From Hyphomicrobium sp. (GTDB lineage Bacteria; Pseudomonadota; Alphaproteobacteria; Rhizobiales; Hyphomicrobiaceae), in NCBI GenBank assembly GCA_003987725.1, contig RXJH01000004.1, positions 404,395 through 468,394 on the forward strand: 64,000 nucleotides of DNA. The letters are read 5' to 3'. A program made the translations under genes and the position numbers. Under the pieces are notes generated by a model, which ran no database searches, was not told where the DNA came from, and was given only the letters and a program-made list of their open reading frames with translations. This document shows positions 57,462 to 64,000 of the stretch, in pieces. The first letter of the stretch is position 1. Each line of letters opens with the position of its first letter.

Positions 57462-58043
57462 AGTGCACTCCTCATCAAAGGAGCAGCAGTGGTTCGGGTC
57501 GAATGAGCGGTTTCCCCCGCCCGCAGCACGCCACCAGGCGACCACGGGACAACCGCTTCGGAAGCGGCACCGTCGTTAATGTTGGGAGAAGTAGCCCCTA
57601 AGGCAGATTACCCCTATGACCCGTTACAGAACTCCAGAACCCAGTTCCTACTGCTGCCCGTGTTGACTGGGGTTCCCCCCGTCCTGGCCCGCCCAACCAG
57701 CACCCTGTGGAAAAGAGGTCAACCCATTGCTGTTACCACCTTTTAACCATAATTGGTAAGTTGCGGAAAATTCTAAGCTATTTTAAATGCACTTTGAGGT
57801 TGCGTGACGCCAGGTCGCAGAAATGGACTGCCGTTAAGGGAACGGAAATCGTGGCGGACGCTGTGCCACAAAATGTTTACCCTTCAGTCCTCTAGCGCGA
57901 AGCACCCCGATTTCGGTCTGTGAGCGCCCTTTGCAACGGACGGATGCGTTAGCTGGACCGAGCGCGGGCGTGAGGCGACAGCCGCGGAGGGGCGCTTGTT
58001 TTTTGACAAGCCGCAGTGGATCGCCTGACGGTTCTGACCGAGA
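57462..58043. other. Long intergenic region between rlpA copy 2 and corA
   Basis: 582 bases. An AT-rich segment around 57720-57800 (TTTTAACCATAATTGG, TATTTTAAATGC) is the likely promoter of the rlpA gene. At about 57998-58014 CTTGT/ACAAG forms a small stem with a T-rich loop near the end of corA. A 62-codon plus-strand frame at 57707 lacks support. No tRNA or known RNA motif was recognised. Confidence 0.45.
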
Positions 58044-59015
58044 TCAGAGCCATCCCTTCTTTTTGAAATAGAGGTAGGGGATGACGGCGGCCGCGAACAT
58101 CATGAAGAGCGCGAGCGGATAGCCCCAGGGCAGATCAAGCTCGGGCATATTCTTGAAGTTCATGCCGTAGATCGAAGCGACCAGCGTCGGCGGCATCAAC
58201 ATCACCGCCATGACCGAGAACAGCTTGATGATCTGGTTCTGCTCGTTCGAAATCATGCCGAGCGTCGCGTCGAGCAGGAAGCTCGTCCGAGCCGAGAGGA
58301 AACGCATGCTTTCCATCAGCGACAGGATGTCGTGGTTGGCTGCCTCGATGCGGGCGGCGACGCGCTGATCGTCTTTGCGCTCACGCGCGGCGTTGGCGAA
58401 AAAGAGCAAGAGCCGATGCAGAGACATCGCGCTTTCCTGCGCTCTCGCGGTGACGTCGCCTTCCTTGCCGACGGTTTTCAGAAGGACATCGAGGCGGCGG
58501 CTGCTTGGCGAGCTCGACGTATTTTTTTGTCCGAATACGAGCGGCGCCATGCGCTCGACCTCGTCCTGCACGCGCTCGATAAGATCGGCTTCCCGTTCGA
58601 TCAGCATTTCCAAAAGGCCGACCATGACACCGGCGCCGGTCACGCAATCGATGTCGCCCTTGGCGGCGCGGGCGATGTAAATCGGAAAGGCGCGCGGCGA
58701 GGCGTAGCGAACCGTCACGAGGTGATTGCCGGACAGGATGAACGTCACGACCGAGGTCATCGGCACGCCCAGTTCGCTGTTGTGCAGGATGAAGCTGCTC
58801 ATGTAGTAAGCGCCGTTGTCGGTATAGAAGCGGTTTGACGCCTCGATCTCGCGCATCTCGGACCGCGTGGGCACTTCTATGCCGAGTGCCTGTTCAATGA
58901 ATTTGTCTTCGTCTTCCTTCGGTTCGATCAGATCGATCCAAACGCTCGTCGAGAGATCACCCATCTGGTCCCGCTGGACCAGTTTGCCACCAACTGCGTC
59001 ATAAACCGTGATCAT
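58044..59015 (-). CDS. corA: CorA-type magnesium/cobalt transporter
   Basis: A 323-residue channel-like Mg2+ transporter. A large N-terminal cytoplasmic funnel domain is followed by two C-terminal helices; the pore signature GMNF is in VASIYGMNFKNMPEL. The last residues YFKKKGWL are typical. Start at MITVYDAVGG; the longer frame has no family similarity, and AAAGG precedes this ATG. Confidence 0.94.
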   Translation of the reverse strand: MITVYDAVGGKLVQRDQMGDLSTSVWIDLIEPKEDEDKFIEQALGIEVPTRSEMREIEASNRFYTDNGAYYMSSFILHNSELGVPMTSVVTFILSGNHLVTVRYASPRAFPIYIARAAKGDIDCVTGAGVMVGLLEMLIEREADLIERVQDEVERMAPLVFGQKNTSSSPSSRRLDVLLKTVGKEGDVTARAQESAMSLHRLLLFFANAARERKDDQRVAARIEAANHDILSLMESMRFLSARTSFLLDATLGMISNEQNQIIKLFSVMAVMLMPPTLVASIYGMNFKNMPELDLPWGYPLALFMMFAAAVIPYLYFKKKGWL

Positions 59016-59279
59016 TGTGGATAAACCTTTTAGGTTTGCGGGGCATTGTGATTGGCGCTTGCCCGGCTCAGTTAGAAACCGGCCACAAGCACCCGGAGGC
59101 GGGACCGGCATTTGCGATTTCGCTCCCGAGAGCCGGCCGCAAATGCCGAGTTATGACGGCGCCAGCCATTTCACGTCACCGGTCGTCAGGCAACTCGGCT
59201 AAGCGTCTAATTTTCGTGACGTAGGTTTGTTGCACCAAGACGCACGAAGTGTGACAATTCAGTTCCAAAAGGAGACGGC
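59016..59279. other. Divergent promoter region of corA and the small Cys-rich protein gene
   Basis: 264 bases between divergent genes. AAAGGAGA lies directly before the plus-strand start. No hairpin or Mg2+-riboswitch-like structure was recognised for corA, though a detailed fold was not possible. Confidence 0.4.
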
Positions 59280-59594
59280 ATGGCCATGCGATTGAACATC
59301 AGGACGGGTGTCTGCGTCGCGTTGCTGGCGGCTGGATTGGCGGTGCCAGCGGAAGCGGGGGGAATTCGCTGCAACAAGGGTTATCAGCTGGTGCAGGGTT
59401 CGCCGTTGGCGACGCCCTACTGCCAGGACCAGTACGTCGCCCAGGTGGCGAATGAATATGGCTTTAAGGCCTCACCCGCGCGCGTTCGCCAGGACCCGAT
59501 TTTCAAGCAAACACTTTGCCGCTACATCGGCCAGGACATCCGCATCAAGGAGTCGTGCCAAGAGGTGAACCCGTCGGGGCGCGGACGCTTCTAG
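59280..59594 (+). CDS. Small secreted protein with four cysteines
   Basis: A 104-residue protein: signal peptide about residues 1-26 (cleaved at AEAGG), then 78 residues with four Cys (IRCNKG, PYCQDQ, TLCRYIG, ESCQEV), enough for two disulfides. The segment GYQLVQGSPLATPYCQDQYVAQVANEYGFKASPARVR recurs, to my recollection, in several rhizobial small exported proteins of unknown role. AAAGGAGA gives a strong ribosome-binding site. Confidence 0.75.
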   Translation: MAMRLNIRTGVCVALLAAGLAVPAEAGGIRCNKGYQLVQGSPLATPYCQDQYVAQVANEYGFKASPARVRQDPIFKQTLCRYIGQDIRIKESCQEVNPSGRGRF

Positions 59595-59610
59595 ATTGCG
59601 AAGATTATTG

Positions 59611-59690
59611 GAGTGATGCGATGGCAATCGCAGCAATTGCGACGGTCACCGGCATCACTCAAAAATGCGGCGATGGCGGCGGAGCCGCCA
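59611..59690. terminator. Paired hairpins between convergent genes
   Basis: GAGTGATGC (59611-59619) pairs with GCATCACTC (59652-59660), enclosing TCGCA/TGCGA. A second stem TGGCGGC-GGA-GCCGCCA lies at 59674-59690. Read on the minus strand the first stem starts after TTTTT. The cluster sits between the stops of two convergent genes and may end both transcripts. Confidence 0.5.
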
Positions 59691-59699
59691 GTTCCGAAA

Positions 59700-60197
59700 T
59701 CAGTTGAGGTCGGGCGTGACTTCGCCCGCGTCCTTGGCGCGGCGCACGCTGCCATCGAACTGAGCGCCTTCGTCGATCGAGAGCGTTTGCTTGACGATAT
59801 CGCCATCGACGCGCGAGGTGGCGTTGAGGTTGACCGACGTGCCCTTGAGGGCGCCGCTGACTTCACCCTGCACCGTGATGGTGCGTGCCGTGATGGTGCC
59901 TACAACACTTCCCGTTTCGCCGACGGTCACCGACTCGCCATGGACGTCGCCCTGGATATGGCCGGCGATGAGAAGCGAGCCCTTGGTCTTGATGACGAGC
60001 TGCTGGCCGGCAATCGTGATGTCCTGTCCGAGGACCGAGGTCGGCGCGTCAATCACCGGACCTGACTGCTGAAGCGGCGAGCCGAAGAGCGGCGGAGCCG
60101 GGGCCTTCATCTGCGGAATCGGTTGCTGCTGCGCTGGCGTGAGCGTCTTGACTGGCTCTGGCCCACGTGAATCCGGCGTCGCTACGCGGTTGAACAT
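59700..60197 (-). CDS. Bactofilin (polymer-forming cytoskeletal protein)
   Basis: A 165-residue bactofilin. An N-terminal Pro/Gln-rich tail (about residues 1-50) precedes a right-handed beta-helix of short repeats: TSVLGQDITIAGQQLVIKTKGSLLIAGHIQGDV, ESVTVGETGSVVGTITARTITVQGEVSG. Bactofilins self-assemble without nucleotide into filaments that localise cell-wall enzymes and, in stalked relatives, help build the stalk. That would fit a budding or prosthecate lifestyle. Confidence 0.92.
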   Translation of the reverse strand: MFNRVATPDSRGPEPVKTLTPAQQQPIPQMKAPAPPLFGSPLQQSGPVIDAPTSVLGQDITIAGQQLVIKTKGSLLIAGHIQGDVHGESVTVGETGSVVGTITARTITVQGEVSGALKGTSVNLNATSRVDGDIVKQTLSIDEGAQFDGSVRRAKDAGEVTPDLN

Positions 60198-60422
60198 ATG
60201 ACTACCCCCAAAAAAGAAACTGCTTTCGCCCGTCCCGCTGTACAGCTTTAAGCAGTGTACTTTGGGTACATTATGGCCAAGTCGTCATATCCGCCAGCCT
60301 CGTTTCGCTGCTTCGCGAAAAAGGATTTCGGCGAAGATTGTTAACGGGCACCACCCTGCCCAAAAGGTAAGCGGGCCGCCATTTCTGACGACCCGCTCAA
60401 AAGCATTCGCGCACCCGGCAAC

Positions 60423-60740
60423 CTATCTCCAGATGTCGACGAACGGGGCAACCACGTGCTTGCCGTGGCGGCCTTTGTAGACGTGCACGAAGGGTGCATC
60501 GACGACCGTCCTGCGGCCGCTTTCCACGCGGGTGAACGGGGCATGCACGACATGGCGTCCGTGGCGGCGATGATAGTGCCGGTGCCCGTCGCGATCGTAA
60601 TCGTAGTCGACCTTCACGACATTGGCGGATGCTTTGCCCGCGGGCTTCGCGACCGGCGTGGCGTTCGCTGCGGATGCGATCATCGCAGCCGCGCCGAGAG
60701 TGACGCCAATCGTTAGCGAGGAGCGGAAAAATGGCAGCAT
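60423..60740 (-). CDS. Small secreted His/Arg-rich repeat protein
   Basis: A 105-residue protein with signal peptide (about residues 1-27, cleaved at ANATP). A basic His-rich stretch HRHYHRRHGRHVVHAPF follows. Three imperfect repeats with the core VV(H/D)APF or HVVAPF end the protein. The histidines could bind metal ions; this is inference only. No known domain. Confidence 0.65.
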   Translation of the reverse strand: MLPFFRSSLTIGVTLGAAAMIASAANATPVAKPAGKASANVVKVDYDYDRDGHRHYHRRHGRHVVHAPFTRVESGRRTVVDAPFVHVYKGRHGKHVVAPFVDIWR

Positions 60741-60963
60741 AAGATACTCTTTTCGTTTCTGTTTGTAGGGCATTGAAAATAAGAGCCAAACTCGTCCGTC
60801 GCAACTCTGGTGCGGCAATGACCGACTCATGCGAGACTTGTACTGAACTTGAGCCTGTGCGGGTGAAACCGGAAAGCGACGTGCTCGTCCCAAATTTTCG
60901 GGAGCGGGCTGCTGACGCCGTCGGAGTCTGCTAGGTTCGATTAATAAAATAAGGGAGGACAAC

Positions 60964-62340
60964 ATGTTCGCTTGCCGGGTGGGTCTCTTATTTGGTTTGA
61001 CGGCGCTGCTCGCCGTTCCTGCCGCCCAGGCCGCAGACGAAGCGACGTGTCCTCGCGCCGGCACACTCGGCGTCTCCCGCACCGTCGAAATCGATACGAC
61101 CGGCGGACCTGGCTTCGGCATGGACAACTACAAGGCCTACGACTTCCTGCAGGACAAGGAAGTCATCCTGACATTCGACGACGGCCCGCAGAAATATACG
61201 ACCGAGGCCGTGCTCAAGGCGCTGGGTGATGAATGCGTGAAGGCGACATTCTTCTCGATCGGAAAGATGGCGCTCGGTTATCCCGAAATCATTCGCGAAG
61301 TCGCCAAGGCGGGCCACACGGTCGGCACGCACACGTGGAGCCACAAGGCGATCGCCAAGCTGAAGACGTTCGATGAAGGCAAGGACGAGATCGAGCGCGG
61401 CGTCAGCGCCGTGCATCGCGCTGTCGGCGGGCCGGTTGCGCCGTTCTTCCGCTTTCCGACGCTCGCGGATACGCCCGAGGCCGTTGCCTATCTCGGCAAG
61501 CGCAACATCGCGATGTTTTCGACGGACATCGACAGTTTCGATTTCAAGCCGCAGACCGCGGATCATCTCGTGAAGTCGCTGATGCAGAAGCTCGACAAGA
61601 GGGGCAAGGGCATCCTCTTGATGCATGACATTCACAAGACGACGGCGAAGGCCGTGCCGATGATCCTCGCCGAGCTCAAGGCGAAGGGATACAAGATCGT
61701 TCACATGACGGCCAAGTTCCCGGTGACCACGGTTGCGGAATACGATCAGGCCATCGAGAAGGAAGCCAAGGGCTTGCCGCAGGTCGGCTCCGAGCGTCCG
61801 GTTTCGAGCATCGTCAAGACGATCGACGGCGCGGCGCCGGCAACGGAGTCCGCGTCTGGTGGTGGTGAGCCCGAAGGTCTGCCGCCGCCGCCAACGCCCG
61901 ATGCCGCGACGGCCACGGGATCTGCCGCTTCACCATCGGGCGCCGCTGCACCCGTGCTTCCGGCATTTCCGACGACACCTTCAAACGAGTCCGGCCATAC
62001 CGCTCCAGGCAAGCAGTCGGCCGTGCCGCCGCCGATGAAGTCCGTTGCGGAGCCTTCATCGCCACCCTCGCCGATGAGTCCGGCTAGCACCGCGACGGGC
62101 AGCCTGCCAGGCGCAGCAGTCAATCCGACGGCCGCGCCGACGCATACGGCAGCCGTGAGCATGGCGCAGGAGACGGCGTCTCCCGTCAAAACGGTTTCCG
62201 GAGACGGCGAGAAGATGGCCGCGAGCGCGCCTGCGGCGCCTGTCGCGCCAGTGATGCCGATCGAGACCAAGCCGGAGCAGCCTGCGAAATCGATTTCGCA
62301 GCGGGTCAAGGAAGCTTGGGAATATTGGTTCGGCCAGTAG
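60964..62340 (+). CDS. Exported polysaccharide deacetylase with long disordered tail
   Basis: A 458-residue carbohydrate-esterase-family-4 protein. Signal peptide about residues 1-24. The NodB domain has TFDDGP (Asp72 base, Asp73 metal), THTWSH (His123, His127 metal), FFRFP and LLMHDIH. It would remove N-acetyl groups from peptidoglycan or an exopolysaccharide, a common way to resist lysozyme. Residues about 280-440 are Pro/Ala/Ser/Thr-rich and probably disordered, and the end reads ISQRVKEAWEYWFGQ. GGGAGGA upstream sets the start. Confidence 0.92.
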   Translation: MFACRVGLLFGLTALLAVPAAQAADEATCPRAGTLGVSRTVEIDTTGGPGFGMDNYKAYDFLQDKEVILTFDDGPQKYTTEAVLKALGDECVKATFFSIGKMALGYPEIIREVAKAGHTVGTHTWSHKAIAKLKTFDEGKDEIERGVSAVHRAVGGPVAPFFRFPTLADTPEAVAYLGKRNIAMFSTDIDSFDFKPQTADHLVKSLMQKLDKRGKGILLMHDIHKTTAKAVPMILAELKAKGYKIVHMTAKFPVTTVAEYDQAIEKEAKGLPQVGSERPVSSIVKTIDGAAPATESASGGGEPEGLPPPPTPDAATATGSAASPSGAAAPVLPAFPTTPSNESGHTAPGKQSAVPPPMKSVAEPSSPPSPMSPASTATGSLPGAAVNPTAAPTHTAAVSMAQETASPVKTVSGDGEKMAASAPAAPVAPVMPIETKPEQPAKSISQRVKEAWEYWFGQ

Positions 62341-62351
62341 GCGATCCCACA

Positions 62352-62388
62352 AAAAAGAAATGGGCGGCGGTGCCACCCATTTCTTTTT
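62352..62388. terminator. Intrinsic terminator after the polysaccharide deacetylase gene
   Basis: AAAAAGAAATGGG / CCCATTTCTTTTT, a 13-bp stem (62352-62364, 62376-62388) with an 11-base loop and terminal T-run. Confidence 0.9.
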
Positions 62389-62734
62389 GGACGCCCTGTT
62401 AGGCCCCCCCGGGCCCGCCGCAAACCAAGTGTTTTTGCCTGAGCGCAAGACAGCGCGATGGCTTTTCCTTGGGCGTTCGCTACGGCCGACGCTGATGATC
62501 GGCGGGTAGCGATTTCGGCATTTAAGCGGGAACTTGACCACTCCCCCAGTCGATCCCCCGATCGGCTGCCCGCTCGCCGCAAAGCTATGTGAGGTCCGGA
62601 CCTACCGCCAGCCAAAACGAATCATCCTGCTCTGAATCCAGGCAGGTGTGGCGTCTTGGATACAACTCAATGATTTATCAGCGTACGGTTTATAATGCTG
62701 TGGATAGGCTCGCGGCATACGAAATTGCCAAATG
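62389..62734. other. Gene-poor spacer with second copy of a 14-base repeat
   Basis: No supportable protein gene. It contains TTGGATACAACTCA at 62656-62669, identical to 50656-50669, and TATAAT at 62691-62696 preceded by GTACGG, a possible rightward -10. Confidence 0.35.
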
Positions 62735-62763
62735 AAAAAGGGCCGCTCCTGAAAGAGCGGCCC
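62735..62763 (-). terminator. Intrinsic terminator of a short leftward transcript
   Basis: Read on the minus strand, GGGCCGCTC-TTTCAG-GAGCGGCCC is followed by TTTTTC: a perfect 9-bp GC-rich stem with T-run. It lies 47 bases after the stop of the 25-codon ORF and should end its message. Confidence 0.9.
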
Positions 62764-62810
62764 CGTGAGATCATCATTCTCTGCGGCGTCGAATGTCTAC
62801 CGCTTAGGTC

Positions 62811-62888
62811 TCAGCTGCGAACCAGGAGAGTTCCGGATGCAAGCCTGAGCGACCACGACATCGTCTGCCTCAAGATCCCACTCGACAT
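62811..62888 (-). CDS. 25-codon ORF with near-perfect Shine-Dalgarno and own terminator
   Basis: Encodes MSSGILRQTMSWSLRLASGT then LLVRS, an amphipathic, basic peptide. Directly upstream the minus strand reads GAGGAGGTGATCCG before ATG; GGAGGTGATCC is complementary to the 3' end of 16S rRNA over 11 bases, far more than normal genes show. With the terminator downstream it forms a compact transcription unit of roughly 150-200 bases. It may be a translated small mRNA, a leader peptide, or an sRNA that binds ribosomes. Not recognised. Confidence 0.55.
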   Translation of the reverse strand: MSSGILRQTMSWSLRLASGTLLVRS

Positions 62889-63021
62889 CGGATCACCTCC
62901 TCTCGGTTGTTGAAAGATGGAGATAAGCTGGCACTGTTTGCGGGCTTTGGAAAGACCCTGCGATGAGGTGTCCCGGCGCACGGCGAAAGCGACGCTCGTC
63001 CAGGACTTTGACGAGCCCTGC

Positions 63022-63435
63022 CTAGCCGTGCCGTCCCGCTCGCATTTCCATCGCACGGCCAAAGCCTGCGAGCAGGGTTCCCAGTCCAAAGAGGCCGAGA
63101 ACGATAAGCTGAAGATAGTCTTCAACGCCTTCCTTCTCGAACATGTAATCGGAGATATTGGCGTCGGCCGTCTTGAACCTGTCGAGGCTTTTCTCGCGGT
63201 CGGCTTCGGCTTCCCTGATCTTGTCGGCCGGCGCGTTCACCGCCTGCAGAAGGACGATGCGATTGTCGTGAACCGCCTTGATCTGCACCTGCGCCGATTG
63301 CTGGATGCTGAACGTCGCGAGCCGCCATTCGATCTCGCGCTTCAAAGGATCGAGATAAAACATCTGCATCGCCGTCGATCCGAGCAGCAATGCGATCCCG
63401 ATCAATTCGCCGAGCTGGTAGACCTTGAAACCCAT
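63022..63435 (-). CDS. Hypothetical membrane protein with central coiled coil
   Basis: A 137-residue protein: helix near residues 10-28 (LIGIALLLGSTAMQMFYL), a charged helical middle part (KREIEWRLATFSIQQSAQVQ, KIREAEADREKSLDRFKTAD), and a second helix near 108-128 (LQLIVLGLFGLGTLLAGFGRAM). No family recognised. Same direction as the next two genes on this strand. Confidence 0.7.
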   Translation of the reverse strand: MGFKVYQLGELIGIALLLGSTAMQMFYLDPLKREIEWRLATFSIQQSAQVQIKAVHDNRIVLLQAVNAPADKIREAEADREKSLDRFKTADANISDYMFEKEGVEDYLQLIVLGLFGLGTLLAGFGRAMEMRAGRHG

Positions 63436-63460
63436 TCTATCCCCCGCGTTCGCCCTGCGC

Positions 63461-63745
63461 TCAATTCCATCTCGGTTGAGCGATCAATATCGATAGAACG
63501 AATAGCCCGGCCAGGATTGCGGGCACCGCAAGAATGGCGAGCACCCCGTTGGCCATGCCGGTTTTTCCCTCTGTCTGAAACCAATATCCGACACCGAGAA
63601 TTGCAGCCATCCCAGCGAGCAATGGGAGCCAGAGGCCAATATTGAAAGACGAAACCGTACCGTCGCCAATTCCGACGAAAAAGAAATAGGCTGCAATCAG
63701 CAGCGCAATGGCATCGACGGTGAGGAATAACCAGAATGTTTTCAT
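63461..63745 (-). CDS. Hypothetical small membrane protein, three helices
   Basis: A 94-residue protein with three hydrophobic helices (about residues 2-24, 34-54, 64-88). Start taken at MKTFWLFLTVDAI; the longer frame upstream overlaps the thiC 3' end antisense-free region without family character. It lies 25 bases before the coiled-coil membrane protein gene and is probably in one operon with it. Confidence 0.65.
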   Translation of the reverse strand: MKTFWLFLTVDAIALLIAAYFFFVGIGDGTVSSFNIGLWLPLLAGMAAILGVGYWFQTEGKTGMANGVLAILAVPAILAGLFVLSILIAQPRWN

Positions 63746-63813
63746 GGCGGCGGAATTTATCGGCTCCGCCGCCAAATGCAATTGGGGAACGCAGTGTCCA
63801 GCCTCGCCCGTGC

Positions 63814-64000
<187 letters not shown>

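Noticed and set aside
57707-57895. 62-codon plus-strand ORF in the rlpA-corA spacer
   Set aside because: No Shine-Dalgarno, no domain or signal, AT-rich promoter-like composition; more likely non-coding.

Overview
The window is a GC-rich chromosomal segment of an alphaproteobacterium, most likely of the order Hyphomicrobiales (Rhizobiales). A Hyphomicrobium-like methylotroph is my best guess, but it rests on recollection of gene order and protein style, not on a search. Signs of the group are the tol-pal-cpoB-tilS-ftsH-glmM order, a 6S RNA between zapA and the formyl-THF cyclo-ligase gene, a DUF1217 protein, a class I fructose-bisphosphate aldolase beside gap, rhizobial-type outer-membrane beta-barrels and many ATGA/TTGA gene overlaps. 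I see no IS element, prophage, integron, CRISPR array, rRNA or tRNA gene; this is core chromosome with small lineage-specific inserts.

Layout. 1-6.5 kb: the 3' part of an MsbA-type ABC exporter, an orphan MotA/MotB-like stator pair, a SuhB-type phosphatase, a Sel1-repeat protein and a diverged ThiE-like protein. 6.7-9.0 kb: an L,D-transpeptidase, sharing a bidirectional terminator with the fba-gap glycolytic pair (9.1-11.2 kb, minus). 11.5-14.6 kb: a coiled-coil protein, ZapA, 6S RNA, 5-formyl-THF cyclo-ligase, a YmdB phosphoesterase and YebC. 15.1-20 kb: a large membrane-embedded alpha/beta-hydrolase, then ruvC-ruvA-(small membrane protein)-ruvB. 20-32.9 kb: a Tat-exported phosphoesterase, ybgC, tolQ, tolR, tolA, tolB, three micro-ORFs, pal, an extra OmpA-domain protein, cpoB, tilS and ftsH, i.e. 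the constriction and outer-membrane-integrity machine plus membrane proteolysis, closed by a strong terminator. 33-39.2 kb: folP, a GST, an APC permease, an orphan ParA pair and glmM. 39.3-47.9 kb: two outer-membrane barrels, serC, a DUF4139 protein, purA, a YdcF protein, and a micro-ORF translationally coupled to a membrane protein. 47.9-64 kb: mostly envelope and accessory genes: a 720-residue DUF1217 repeat protein, GNAT, a degenerate Nudix protein, phosphoesterase, patatin, DUF2380, XRE regulator, LprI-like protein, two RlpA paralogues, CorA, bactofilin, polysaccharide deacetylase, small membrane proteins, and the 3' end of thiC.

Theme. Much of the window builds, remodels or energises the cell envelope: Tol-Pal, the second PMF-type stator with a peptidoglycan anchor, L,D-transpeptidase, RlpA twins, bactofilin, polysaccharide deacetylase, GlmM and FtsH. 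The least explained pieces are the tolB-pal microprotein cluster, the split hydrolase before ruvC, the micro-ORF coupled to the 47.0 kb gene, the 25-codon ORF with a near-perfect Shine-Dalgarno, and the catalytically degenerate Nudix, ThiE-like and patatin proteins.
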